From Mycolicibacterium poriferae (lineage in GTDB: Bacteria; Actinomycetota; Actinomycetes; Mycobacteriales; Mycobacteriaceae): a stretch of DNA of 64,000 bases. Under the pieces are notes generated by a model. The model was given only the letters and a program-made list of their open reading frames with translations, was not told the DNA's origin and did no database searches. Shown in pieces: positions 53,427-61,557 of this stretch; positions within the stretch are counted from its first letter, which is position 1, and each line of letters starts with the position of its first letter. Position numbers and translations under genes: made by a program. The stretch spans positions 5,518,001 to 5,582,000 of the forward strand of contig NZ_AP022570.1 of NCBI RefSeq assembly GCF_010728325.1, given 5' to 3'.

Positions 53427-54593
53427 GTGAGCACCGAGTCAACTGCGGGAGCCGCGACAATTCGCGAGATCGACACCGGCACGCTGCCCGACCGGTTCGC
53501 GCGCGGCTGGCACTGCCTGGGACCGGTCAAGGATTTCCAGGACGGCAAGCCGCACGGCATCGAGATCTTCGGCACGATGCTGGTGGTCTTCGCCGACTCG
53601 AAAGGCGAGCTCAAGATCCTGGACGGTTACTGCCGGCACATGGGCGGCAATCTGGCCCAGGGGACCGTCAAGGGCGACGAGGTCGCCTGCCCGTTCCACG
53701 ACTGGCGTTGGGGCGGGGACGGTAAGTGCAAGCTGGTGCCCTACGCCAAGCGCACGCCGCGCCTGGCCCGCACCCGCGCCTGGCACACCGACGTGCGCGG
53801 CGGCCTGTTGTTCGTCTGGCACGACCACGAAGGCAACCCGCCGCAGGAGGAGGTCCGCATCCCGGACATCCCAGAGTGGGCCAGCGGTGAGTGGACCGAC
53901 TGGAAGTGGAACACGATGCTGATCGAGGGCAGCAACTGCCGCGAGATCATCGACAACGTCACCGACATGGCGCACTTCTTCTACATCCACTTCGGGTTGC
54001 CGACCTACTTCAAGAACGTCTTCGAGGGTCACGTCGCCAGCCAGTACCTGCACAACGTCGGTCGTCCCGACGTCAACGACATGGGCACCGCGTACGGGGA
54101 CGCGTCGCTGGATTCCGAGGCCAGCTATTTCGGCCCGTCATTCATGATCAACTGGTTGCACAACCAGTACGGCGACTTCAAGGCCGAGTCGATCCTGATC
54201 AACTGCCACTACCCGGTGACCCAGGATTCGTTCGTGCTGCAGTGGGGTGTGATCGTCGAGAAGCCCAAGGGACTCGACGACAAGACCACCGAGAAGCTGG
54301 CCACCGCCTTCACCGACGGCGTCAGCAAGGGCTTCCTGCAGGACGTGGAGATCTGGAAGCACAAGACCCGCATCGACAATCCGCTGCTGGTCGAGGAGGA
54401 CGGCGCGGTATACCAGATGCGACGCTGGTACCAGCAGTTCTACGTCGACGCTGCCGACGTCACCCCCGAGATGACCGACCGCTTCGAGATGGAGGTCGAC
54501 ACCACCATCGCCAACGAGAAGTGGCAGGTGGAGGTCGAGGAGAATCTGAAGGCCCGCAACGACGCCGCCGAGCAACCCACCGAGGTCTCCTGA
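53427..54593 (+). CDS. kshA: 3-ketosteroid 9-alpha-hydroxylase oxygenase, KshA
   Basis: 388 residues, GTG start after GGGAGG and GAGG. Rieske cluster: CRHMGGNLAQGTVKG and CPFHDWRW (about residues 69-97); mononuclear iron: NVTDMAHFFYIH (about 183-194). KshA hydroxylates C9 of 1,4-androstadiene-3,17-dione or its CoA-ester precursors, breaking ring B with KstD. It needs the reductase KshB, not in this window. A paralogue lies at 32577-33749. The Rv3527-like gene follows after 2 bases. Confidence 0.96.
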   Translation: MSTESTAGAATIREIDTGTLPDRFARGWHCLGPVKDFQDGKPHGIEIFGTMLVVFADSKGELKILDGYCRHMGGNLAQGTVKGDEVACPFHDWRWGGDGKCKLVPYAKRTPRLARTRAWHTDVRGGLLFVWHDHEGNPPQEEVRIPDIPEWASGEWTDWKWNTMLIEGSNCREIIDNVTDMAHFFYIHFGLPTYFKNVFEGHVASQYLHNVGRPDVNDMGTAYGDASLDSEASYFGPSFMINWLHNQYGDFKAESILINCHYPVTQDSFVLQWGVIVEKPKGLDDKTTEKLATAFTDGVSKGFLQDVEIWKHKTRIDNPLLVEEDGAVYQMRRWYQQFYVDAADVTPEMTDRFEMEVDTTIANEKWQVEVEENLKARNDAAEQPTEVS

Positions 54594-54595
54594 TC

Positions 54596-55066
54596 ATGGC
54601 TGCCGAGCAGCAACCGCCCGACGTCGACCGGCTGGCCCGGTCCATGCTGTTGCTGCACGGCGGCCACGACGATGACCACGAGCACGGCCATGGTGGGCAT
54701 GACGGTGACAGTGGTGGGTCATGGCGCAAGGCACCGGATTTCGCCTCTGACCCGGCGCGGGCGTCCGCGGTGGCCGAAAGCACCACGCGGGACCGCGAGC
54801 GCTACCTCAACTCCGGTCTCGCGGAGGTGGATTGCCGACACTGCCACGTCTCGGTCCGGGTGAAGAAGCTCGGGCCGGCGCACACGTCCGTGCAGTGGAG
54901 TTCGGCGGCCACGCAGCGCTGTGCCTACTTCACCGAGATCCGAGAGTCCGGCGGCGATCCCGCGCGCGAGCGGGCGTGTCCCCGGTTGTCGGACAGCATC
55001 CGGCATGCGGTCTCGGAAGGCTGCCTCGAAGAGTATTCCAGCGCCCCCTCCCCCGGCGACGGCTGA
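54596..55066 (+). CDS. His-rich, CxxCH-containing protein (Rv3527-like)
   Basis: 156 residues of unknown function. It has a His/Asp-rich segment at about residues 21-40 (HGGHDDDHEHGHGGHDGD), a CRHCH motif near residue 80 and two more Cys towards the C-terminus (QRCAYF, RACPRL). These suggest metal binding, perhaps iron or zinc delivery to the preceding Rieske oxygenase, but that is inference. The ATG at 54596 overlaps nothing; kshA stops three bases before. Position and size fit Rv3527. Confidence 0.82.
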   Translation: MAAEQQPPDVDRLARSMLLLHGGHDDDHEHGHGGHDGDSGGSWRKAPDFASDPARASAVAESTTRDRERYLNSGLAEVDCRHCHVSVRVKKLGPAHTSVQWSSAATQRCAYFTEIRESGGDPARERACPRLSDSIRHAVSEGCLEEYSSAPSPGDG

Positions 55067-55068
55067 CG

Positions 55069-56214
55069 TCAAAGCTCCCTGAAGCGTTCCTTGACCTGTC
55101 CCTCGGTCAACCCGTAGTCGGCCAGAGAGTAGGTGTGCTTCGGCGCACGGGGGCCCTGCTTGCTCGCCTCGTGACTGGCCTGCATGGCCCCTCGGGCTTC
55201 GTCGGTCATGTCGATACCGAAATGGCGATAGATCGCTTCGACCGTCGCCACCGGATCCGCGATCAGGTCGAAGTAGTCCATATCGTAGAACTGCCCCGGA
55301 TCGTGCTGGGCGCGAACAGCGTTGAACCTCTCCAGACCGCGCGACCACGTCTCCAGCGAGTCCGCCCCGATGGTCTCCCCGACGAACTTCGTGGACCAGC
55401 CCTCCGTGGTGTGCTGGGCCAGCGAACACATCGACGCCATGATGGTCTCCGCGGGTCGGTGACACTGGATCACCAGCGCGTCCGGGTAGGTCGCCATCAG
55501 CGCGTCCAGCGCGAACAGGTGGCTCGGGTTCTTGAGAACCCATCGCTTGTCGACGTCATTGAGGCCGATCAACTGGAGATTGCGCCGATGCCGCTGATAG
55601 GGCCGGCTCCAATCCTGCCCGGCCAGCCACTGCGCGTAGGTCGGGACATGCGCCAGCGTCTCGTAGGACACCGAGTGCAGCGACTGCCGCAACAGCTGCC
55701 AGCACTCCTCGACCTCGTCGGCGGTCATGTAGTGCAGACCGGTGTAGTCCGGGTTCTCGTTGTGCGCCTTGGTGAACTGCGCATCGAGCTGGGCGAACAC
55801 CGGGTTGTCCGCCCACGTTTCGCGCGGTGGACGCGGCTGCGGAAACTCCGCGAGCCACAGCTCGAGCCCTTGATGGCGGGGATCGGCCGCCAACAGACGG
55901 TGCAACGCCGTGGTCCCCGTGCGAGGCAGGCCGGTGACGAAGATGGGCCGCTCGATCGCAACGTCGGCGTGCTCGGGATACTGCTTGAACGCCGCCTCGG
56001 AGACCAGCCGGGCGACGAGGGCGTTGCGGACGAAGAACCGATTCATCTTGCTACCGAACTCGGTCAGCTCGGCGTCACGAGCGAACGAGTCCAGCAGCAC
56101 CGCCAGGGCCTCGCGGTAGTTGTCGTCGTCGGTGCCGAAATCGTCCAGCCCGCAGGCTTTGGTCGCCGAGGCGTGCAGGTCCTCGACGGTCCCCACATCG
56201 GTGCGCGTCGTCAT
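55069..56214 (-). CDS. Sulfotransferase-family protein (Rv3529c-like)
   Basis: 381 residues. It has a PAPS-type P-loop FVTGLPRTGTTALHRLLA (about residues 92-109, RTGTT) and a later DALVIQCHRPAETIMASMCS segment with the 3'-phosphate-binding Arg/Ser. Rv3529c-type proteins are in the sulfotransferase superfamily, and the substrate is unknown. Convergent with the Rv3527-like gene two bases away. Its start overlaps the stop of a 26-residue mini-ORF (ATGA). Confidence 0.87.
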   Translation of the reverse strand: MTTRTDVGTVEDLHASATKACGLDDFGTDDDNYREALAVLLDSFARDAELTEFGSKMNRFFVRNALVARLVSEAAFKQYPEHADVAIERPIFVTGLPRTGTTALHRLLAADPRHQGLELWLAEFPQPRPPRETWADNPVFAQLDAQFTKAHNENPDYTGLHYMTADEVEECWQLLRQSLHSVSYETLAHVPTYAQWLAGQDWSRPYQRHRRNLQLIGLNDVDKRWVLKNPSHLFALDALMATYPDALVIQCHRPAETIMASMCSLAQHTTEGWSTKFVGETIGADSLETWSRGLERFNAVRAQHDPGQFYDMDYFDLIADPVATVEAIYRHFGIDMTDEARGAMQASHEASKQGPRAPKHTYSLADYGLTEGQVKERFREL

Positions 56215-56291
56215 GGCTCGACTCCCACTCGTTCCGGTCCTCGCTCGTTCCTCGCTGCGATCCTCACTCGCGCTCGTCTTCGCGCCGTCAT
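56211..56291 (-). CDS. 26-residue linker mini-ORF, second copy
   Basis: Starts MTARRRARVRIAARNE and ends RVGVEP. Its ATG overlaps the stop of the preceding mini-ORF, and its TGA overlaps the sulfotransferase ATG (ATGA at 56211-56214). Except for a Thr insertion and the initial codons, it repeats the copy at 56288. Probably a translation-coupling or insertion-derived spacer, not a regular gene. Confidence 0.45.
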   Translation of the reverse strand: MTARRRARVRIAARNERGPERVGVEP

Positions 56292-56365
56292 GGCTCGACT
56301 CCCACTCGTTCCGGTCCTCGCTCGTTCCTCGCTGCGATCCTCACTCGCGCTCGTCTTCGCGCCAT
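56288..56365 (-). CDS. 25-residue linker mini-ORF, first copy
   Basis: Starts MARRRARVRIAARNE and ends RVGVEP. Its ATG shares a base with the SDR stop (TGATG at 56363-56367), and its TGA overlaps the next mini-ORF ATG. The DNA of the two copies is a tandem repeat of 77 bases (56211-56287 and 56288-56364). Very basic composition. No ribosome site apart from GA-rich segments within. Confidence 0.45.
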   Translation of the reverse strand: MARRRARVRIAARNERGPERVGVEP

Positions 56366-57162
56366 CAGGCCTTGTACTCCCCGCAGTTGACGTCGAGAGC
56401 CTGGCCGGTGATGCCACTGGACAGGTCGCTGGCCATGAACAGGATCGCCGAGGCCACCTCGTTCTCGGTCGGCAACCGCTTCAGGTCCGAGGCCGCCGCG
56501 GTGGCCTGGTAGATCTCGTCCACGGTGGTGCCGCACTTGCCGGCCTGGTGGTTGAAGTAGCTTTCCAGCGTGCCGCCCCAGATGTAGCCGGGCAGAACCG
56601 AATTGACCCGGATGCCCTGCTCGCCGAGCTCGGTGGCCAGCGACTGCGACATGGCCAGCAACGCTGACTTCGCCATCTTGTAGGCCCCGTACTTGGCCTG
56701 GGAATGTCGCACCACCATGGAGTTGACGTTCACCACCGACCCGTTGGCGTCGGCGAGGGCCGGCGTGAAGCCCTGGATCATCCGCAGCGCGCCGAACACC
56801 GTCAATTCGATCGCCTCACGCATGTGCTCGAACGTGGTGTTGGCCAGTGGCTTCATCGACGGCACCCGGAAGGCGTTGTTTATCAACACGTCGACCTTGC
56901 CGTAAGCCTTCAGCGTCTCGGCGACCAGATTGTCCACCTGTGCGTCGTCGGTGATGTCCGTTCCCACCGACACCGCGCGCCGACCGAGATCGGTGATCTG
57001 CTTGGCGACGTCGTCGAGACGCTCGACCGTACGCGCCGCCAACACCAGGTCAGCACCCGCCTCCGCGCACCGCCGCGCCAGCGTGGTGCCCAGCGCAGGT
57101 CCGACGCCGCTGATCACCACGACCTTGTCCTGCAGAAGCCCTTCTGATCCGGCCACGATCAA
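56365..57162 (-). CDS. Short-chain dehydrogenase (Rv3530c-like)
   Basis: 265 residues if TTG 57162 is used (it overlaps the previous stop); GTG 57156 is an alternative that gives 263. SDR motifs: VVVISGVGPALGTTLARR (cofactor site; a variant of TGxxxGxG) at about residues 14-31, VLINNAF (about 90-96), and the YGAYKMAK Tyr-x3-Lys near 157-161. The glycine pattern deviates from the usual one. It lies between the Rv3531c-like gene and the sulfotransferase. Steroid involvement is inferred only from the neighbourhood. Confidence 0.85.
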   Translation of the reverse strand: MIVAGSEGLLQDKVVVISGVGPALGTTLARRCAEAGADLVLAARTVERLDDVAKQITDLGRRAVSVGTDITDDAQVDNLVAETLKAYGKVDVLINNAFRVPSMKPLANTTFEHMREAIELTVFGALRMIQGFTPALADANGSVVNVNSMVVRHSQAKYGAYKMAKSALLAMSQSLATELGEQGIRVNSVLPGYIWGGTLESYFNHQAGKCGTTVDEIYQATAAASDLKRLPTENEVASAILFMASDLSSGITGQALDVNCGEYKA

Positions 57163-58286
57163 CCCACCATTCTCTCGCCGATCTGCTTCTGACGTAACGC
57201 GATCCGCGCCCGCCAGTCTTCTTCTGAGATCTTGTTCGATTCGTAGTACGGCAGCGACTGCGCGACCTTGTCGACCGCGACCAGCTCCACCGTCGGCCCG
57301 TCCTCAGCGGTCATCTCACGGGACACCCGCTGCCAGCGGAACTGCAGAAAGCCCTTGCGGTGCCCGAGCGTCTCCACCCAGTTCGTCACCCCGGGATTCT
57401 GCTCGGAGACCACGATCCGGATCTTGTCGTCCGGATCAGCCTGCGCCTGAGTGCCGTTCAGCGACGTCTGATGATTGATGTAGTCCAGTGAGATGTACCA
57501 GAGACTGCCCAGCTGGAAGCCGAGGTATGGCGCGTCGGTGACCGGCAGCGTGATCACCAGGGCCTGGTCGGGCGCCAGATCGAACTGGCCGGCCGACGAG
57601 TACTGGGTGGCCAGACCCCCGGGAGTCAGGCGGGGAGCCACCATGGTGTTGGGCTCGCTGTCGTTGTAGAACCACTGCGGAAACTGCAGCCACGTCTTCA
57701 CCCGCTGCACCAGCTGCTTGCCTGCGACCGCGTAGCGTTTCTCGATGAGCTCACGCGTCAACGGAGGCGGCGCCGTGCCCGCGGTGTCGGTCCGGGCGAT
57801 GGCGAACGTCCCGCGCTGCGCGGACCAGTCGTTGTAGACCTCACGGATGACGAGCTGCGAGGGCACCTCGGGGGTGAACCGCCATTCGAAGGTGCCGTCG
57901 GCGGCGATGTCGAGCTTGCGGTCGTCGAACGCGGTCTCGCTGTCGGGCACGACTTCGTCGGTGTACTCACCGCCGAGCAGTTGGAAGCTCACGTCGGTGG
58001 TGGTGCCGCGCCGGCCGGTGACCACGTACTCGTGGCCGGGCTGCACGCGGGTGCCGAAGTACATCGTGTCGGGGTTGTCCAGGCCCATCTTGGTGAAGGG
58101 ACCGGTGCCGCTGTGCAGGAACGGGTGGTCGCGGTCGTAGTCGAACCCCACATGGGTGCATGCGGCGATACAGCCCGCGAGGTACTGCAGCCCTTCGAGC
58201 AGGTCGGCTTCGGACTCGATGAACGGTGCGGCCGCCACGAGGCCCTCGGCCTCGGCGATGGCGTCGACCAGGGGCTGAGAATACAT
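57159..58286 (-). CDS. Conserved protein of unknown function (Rv3531c-like)
   Basis: 375 residues from ATG 58286 (MYSQPLVDAIAEAEGL), preceded by GGAGGCG. I recognise no catalytic motif. The protein has a mixed alpha/beta pattern and many aromatic residues (LHSGTGPFTKMGLDNPDTMY, FPQWFYNDSEPNTMVAP, GSLWYISLDYINHQTS). Length and position agree with Rv3531c. It is the first gene of the Rv3531c-Rv3529c operon, with a KstR box 60 bases upstream. Function is unknown. Confidence 0.85.
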   Translation of the reverse strand: MYSQPLVDAIAEAEGLVAAAPFIESEADLLEGLQYLAGCIAACTHVGFDYDRDHPFLHSGTGPFTKMGLDNPDTMYFGTRVQPGHEYVVTGRRGTTTDVSFQLLGGEYTDEVVPDSETAFDDRKLDIAADGTFEWRFTPEVPSQLVIREVYNDWSAQRGTFAIARTDTAGTAPPPLTRELIEKRYAVAGKQLVQRVKTWLQFPQWFYNDSEPNTMVAPRLTPGGLATQYSSAGQFDLAPDQALVITLPVTDAPYLGFQLGSLWYISLDYINHQTSLNGTQAQADPDDKIRIVVSEQNPGVTNWVETLGHRKGFLQFRWQRVSREMTAEDGPTVELVAVDKVAQSLPYYESNKISEEDWRARIALRQKQIGERMVG

Positions 58287-58345
58287 GCGGCAAGCGCCTC
58301 CACGGTTCAATATTGGACCGGACTGGTAGAGTTCTGATCCGAGAT

Positions 58346-58359
58346 TAGAACGTGTTCTA
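58346..58359. promoter_or_regulatory. KstR box, Rv3531c-like / IclR divergent promoter
   Basis: TAGAACGTGTTCTA, a perfect palindrome. It lies 60 bases from the Rv3531c-like start and 29 bases from the IclR start at 58388, so both may be KstR-controlled. Confidence 0.85.
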
Positions 58360-58387
58360 GTTCGAGTCAATGTCGCTGGAGGGATGC

Positions 58388-59272
58388 ATGGGTGGGCGAG
58401 CCTCGCCGCCGACGCAGCGCGTCGTCGACGTACTGGATTTCCTCGCCCGTCATCCGCATGACCGGTTCGGCGTCTCCGAACTGGCCAGGCGTGTGGGCCA
58501 GAGCAAGCCGACCTGCCTGGGCATCGTCATCACGCTGGCCGAATCCGGCTACCTGGTGCGCGACCCCGCCGACAAGACCTATCGACTGGGCCCGTCGTTG
58601 ATCTCGCTGGGACACGTCGCACAGGAATCGATGCGGATCGGACCGCCCGCCCGCGACCAGCTGCGGCGGCTGTCCTCGAAGTTCGGCACCACCGCCGCGC
58701 TGGCGGCTGTCGTCGACGACCGCATCACCCTGCTGGAGTTGGTCGGCCCACCGGGTGCCGACGTCGGCGTGCAGGTGGGACAGAGTTACCCGTTCGCTCC
58801 CCCGGTCGGTCTGATGTTCGTGCTGTGGGACGACGACGCATTGCGCGACTGGCTGGCCCGGGAACCCACTGTTCCGCTGCGCACCGACACCGAGCGCCGC
58901 GACCGGGTGGTGGCCGACTGCCGAAGAACCGGATATCTGGTCGAACGGCTCACGCCCGGCGGACGGCGGTTGTACGCGTTGATGGCCGGGGTGTCGGCCA
59001 CTCTGCCGGACGAACTGCGCGTCCTGCTCGGTGAACTCGTGTCGGACATCGGTGAGCGGGTCTACCTGCGCAGCGCCGACGACGAGACCCGCCACGACAT
59101 CAGCGTGATCTCGGCACCGGTGTTCGACCACTACCGGCGGCAGGTGATGGTGGTGTCGATGCAGGTCGGGAAAGCACTGACCGACAACGAGATCCGGGAA
59201 CGTGCGCAGGCGGTGGTGATGACAGCCGACGCCGTCACCGAGCAGCTCGGCGGCACCAAACCCGACGGGTGA
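58388..59272 (+). CDS. IclR-family transcriptional regulator
   Basis: 294 residues from ATG 58388, preceded by GGAGGG; ATG 58370 would give 300. The N-terminal winged helix-turn-helix is FGVSELARRVGQSKPTCLGIV (about residues 28-48) and the C-terminal effector domain starts RLGPSLISLGHVA. IclR proteins sense small carboxylic metabolites. Its position beside a perfect KstR box suggests it lies in the steroid regulon and may fine-tune a later step. Target and ligand are unknown. Confidence 0.9.
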   Translation: MGGRASPPTQRVVDVLDFLARHPHDRFGVSELARRVGQSKPTCLGIVITLAESGYLVRDPADKTYRLGPSLISLGHVAQESMRIGPPARDQLRRLSSKFGTTAALAAVVDDRITLLELVGPPGADVGVQVGQSYPFAPPVGLMFVLWDDDALRDWLAREPTVPLRTDTERRDRVVADCRRTGYLVERLTPGGRRLYALMAGVSATLPDELRVLLGELVSDIGERVYLRSADDETRHDISVISAPVFDHYRRQVMVVSMQVGKALTDNEIRERAQAVVMTADAVTEQLGGTKPDG

Positions 59273-59296
59273 CCCGCTCGCGGATCCGCCGGCGGC

Positions 59297-60751
59297 TCAC
59301 GTCCCGCTGCGCCGGTGCTCGCTTCCCCTCCTGCGCAGCGTGATCGGCAGTCCGTCGGCGGGCGTCGGGCCGGTACCCCAGGTCATCATCGGACGGTATC
59401 CGGCGGGGACGTGCCAGTCGAAGTGGCGCAGCAACTGGTGCATCACGGCTTTGACGTTCATGTCGGCGAACTGCTGACCGAGACACTTGTGGACTCCGCC
59501 ACCGAACGGGGCGAACGCGTAGCGGTGCACCGGCCGGACGTCCGCGCCACCGAGAAACCGACCGGGGTCGAACCGATCCGGATCGGGCCACCAGTCGGCC
59601 AACCGCATCGAGGCGTAGACGTTGATCGCCACCTGGCTCTTGCGCGGGATGAAGTGTCCGGCAACCTCGGTGTCGGTGAGCGCCTGCCGGAACAGCGTTC
59701 CCGCCGGCGCGTACATCCGCAGGATCTCGTCGAATGCGGCGTCGAGCAGGGGGTATCCACCGTCGAGATCGGCGAGGGTCAATTCGTCGTTGGCGTTGTG
59801 AAGTGCTTCGTCCCGCAGCCGGTCCTGCCATTCCGTGTTCCGGCCCAGCTCGTAGACCAGCATCGAGATGGCGATCGCACTGGTGTCGTGCGCCGCCATC
59901 AACAGGAAGATCATGTGGTTGACGATGTCGGTGTCGCTGAACCGTTCACCGTGCTCGCCTCGGCTGTGGCACAGCATCGAGAACAGGTCGGTGCCGCAAC
60001 CCGCGCGGCGGGCGGGGATCTGGGCGGCGAAGTACCGTTCGAGCCGTTCCCGGGCTCGTAAGCCCCGCGCCCAGGTTCCGCCCGGGACATCGGCGCGGAT
60101 CATCGCCTGACCGCCGTGCACCGTGGCGTGGAAATCGGCGGCCAGCTCGTCGGCTTCCGGGCCGAGGGTGGTCCCGACGAACACCTCGGCGGCCTGGTCG
60201 AGCAGCAGTTGCTTGACCGACGAGTAAAAGGGAAACCGGGGCGCCGCGGGCCAGTTGGCGATGGTGCGCCGGATGCCCGGCCGCATCAGCGCCAGATAGC
60301 CGTCGAGAGCGCTGCGGGTGAATGCCTGCTGCATGATGCGGCGGTGGTCTCGGTGCTCGTCGAAGTCGAGCAGCATGATCCCGCGATGGAAGAACGGGCC
60401 GATCACCGGCGCCCATCCGCGCGTGCTGGAAAACGCTTTGTCCTTGTTGATCCACGCGGTTTCGAGCGCCTCCGGACCCATCAGCGACACGATGCGGAAT
60501 CCCACGCCCCCGGCCCAGCTCACCGGACCGAAGCGGGCATAGCGACGGCGGGCGAAGTCGAGCGGTTCGACGATCGAGCTCAGGAGATGTCCGATGAGCG
60601 GGAACCCGTAGTCACCCATCACCGGCGCCAGATCGGAGCCGGCCGGGGGATGGGCCAGGGGACGCTCGCGGCTGGGGTAACGAGCTGTCACGCCGGCCGC
60701 GAGGGACTGCATGCGCACCTTGGCCTGCATCGGGTCGGTCAGGGCGGTCAC
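59297..60751 (-). CDS. Cytochrome P450, CYP136-like
   Basis: 484 residues from GTG 60751, which overlaps the SDR stop (GTGA). The frame upstream runs over the SDR gene. Heme loop FAPFGGGVHKCLGQQFAD (Cys near residue 425), I-helix LLMAAHDTSAIAIS and ExxR-type EILRMYAPAGTLFRQ. The neighbouring SDR and 216-residue TetR gene recall the M. tuberculosis Rv3057c-Rv3059 (SDR-TetR-CYP136) locus, which is the basis of the name. Substrate unknown. Confidence 0.85.
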   Translation of the reverse strand: MTALTDPMQAKVRMQSLAAGVTARYPSRERPLAHPPAGSDLAPVMGDYGFPLIGHLLSSIVEPLDFARRRYARFGPVSWAGGVGFRIVSLMGPEALETAWINKDKAFSSTRGWAPVIGPFFHRGIMLLDFDEHRDHRRIMQQAFTRSALDGYLALMRPGIRRTIANWPAAPRFPFYSSVKQLLLDQAAEVFVGTTLGPEADELAADFHATVHGGQAMIRADVPGGTWARGLRARERLERYFAAQIPARRAGCGTDLFSMLCHSRGEHGERFSDTDIVNHMIFLLMAAHDTSAIAISMLVYELGRNTEWQDRLRDEALHNANDELTLADLDGGYPLLDAAFDEILRMYAPAGTLFRQALTDTEVAGHFIPRKSQVAINVYASMRLADWWPDPDRFDPGRFLGGADVRPVHRYAFAPFGGGVHKCLGQQFADMNVKAVMHQLLRHFDWHVPAGYRPMMTWGTGPTPADGLPITLRRRGSEHRRSGT

Positions 60752-61557
60752 TGGCCGATCCGGTCCAGATAACGTCGGCGCACCGACTCGTCGTAATGCC
60801 CCGGCGGCCGACGCAGCGTCGCCAGATGTTTGAGTCGCTGCAACAGGGGCTCCGGCGCCACCTCCTCGACCACTCCCATCGGTGACAGCCAACCGGGAAC
60901 GGTGATCTCGCGCCGCGGATGACGAGCGCTGTCGACGATCGCCGTGGCGATGTCCTCCGGCTGGCGGGTAGGCAGCAGATCGAGCGCCACTCCTGCGGTG
61001 AGCTCGGTGTGCACGGCCGTCGGGAACACGGTGCTCACTGTCACCGCACTGGAGGCGATCTCCGCGCGCACCGCCCGAGACAGCGCTGCCACCGCGTACT
61101 TGGTGGCGCAGTACACCGACATTCCCGGTGTCGTCACTTTGGCGGCCATGGACGCGACGTTGACGATGTGTCCGCGGTCGCGGTCGAGCATGCCGGGCAG
61201 AAAAGCATGGAGGCCATTGATGACGCCGAGCAGATTGATCGCGACCTCCCGGTGATACAGCTCCACCTTCTGGTCGACGAATGCCCCCATGATCTGGATC
61301 CCGGCGTTGTTCACCACCATGTCCGGTGGCCCGTCGGTGCTGCTCGCGTCACGGAAAGCCGCCACACTTGCCGGGTCGGTGACATCGAGCGGATGTGCCC
61401 GCGCCCCTATCTCATCGGCAGTACGGTCCGCCTCCTCGATGTCGATGTCCCCGATCCACACCCGGGCGCCACGGCGCGCCAAAGCGGTGGCGGTGGCCTT
61501 GCCGATGCCGCGGGCCCCGCCGGTCACGCACACCACGGCGCCGTCGAGCGCGATCAT
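60748..61557 (-). CDS. Short-chain dehydrogenase/reductase (Rv3057c-like)
   Basis: 269 residues. SDR motifs: VCVTGGARGIGKATATALA (about residues 9-27), NNAGI (about 83-87), catalytic Ser near 137 and YCATKYAVAA with Tyr150/Lys154. The C-terminal 60 residues extend beyond the fold, a feature of the mycobacterial Rv3057c group. It overlaps both the P450 downstream (4 bases) and the gene upstream (4 bases), so three genes form one coupled operon. Confidence 0.87.
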   Translation of the reverse strand: MIALDGAVVCVTGGARGIGKATATALARRGARVWIGDIDIEEADRTADEIGARAHPLDVTDPASVAAFRDASSTDGPPDMVVNNAGIQIMGAFVDQKVELYHREVAINLLGVINGLHAFLPGMLDRDRGHIVNVASMAAKVTTPGMSVYCATKYAVAALSRAVRAEIASSAVTVSTVFPTAVHTELTAGVALDLLPTRQPEDIATAIVDSARHPRREITVPGWLSPMGVVEEVAPEPLLQRLKHLATLRRPPGHYDESVRRRYLDRIGQ

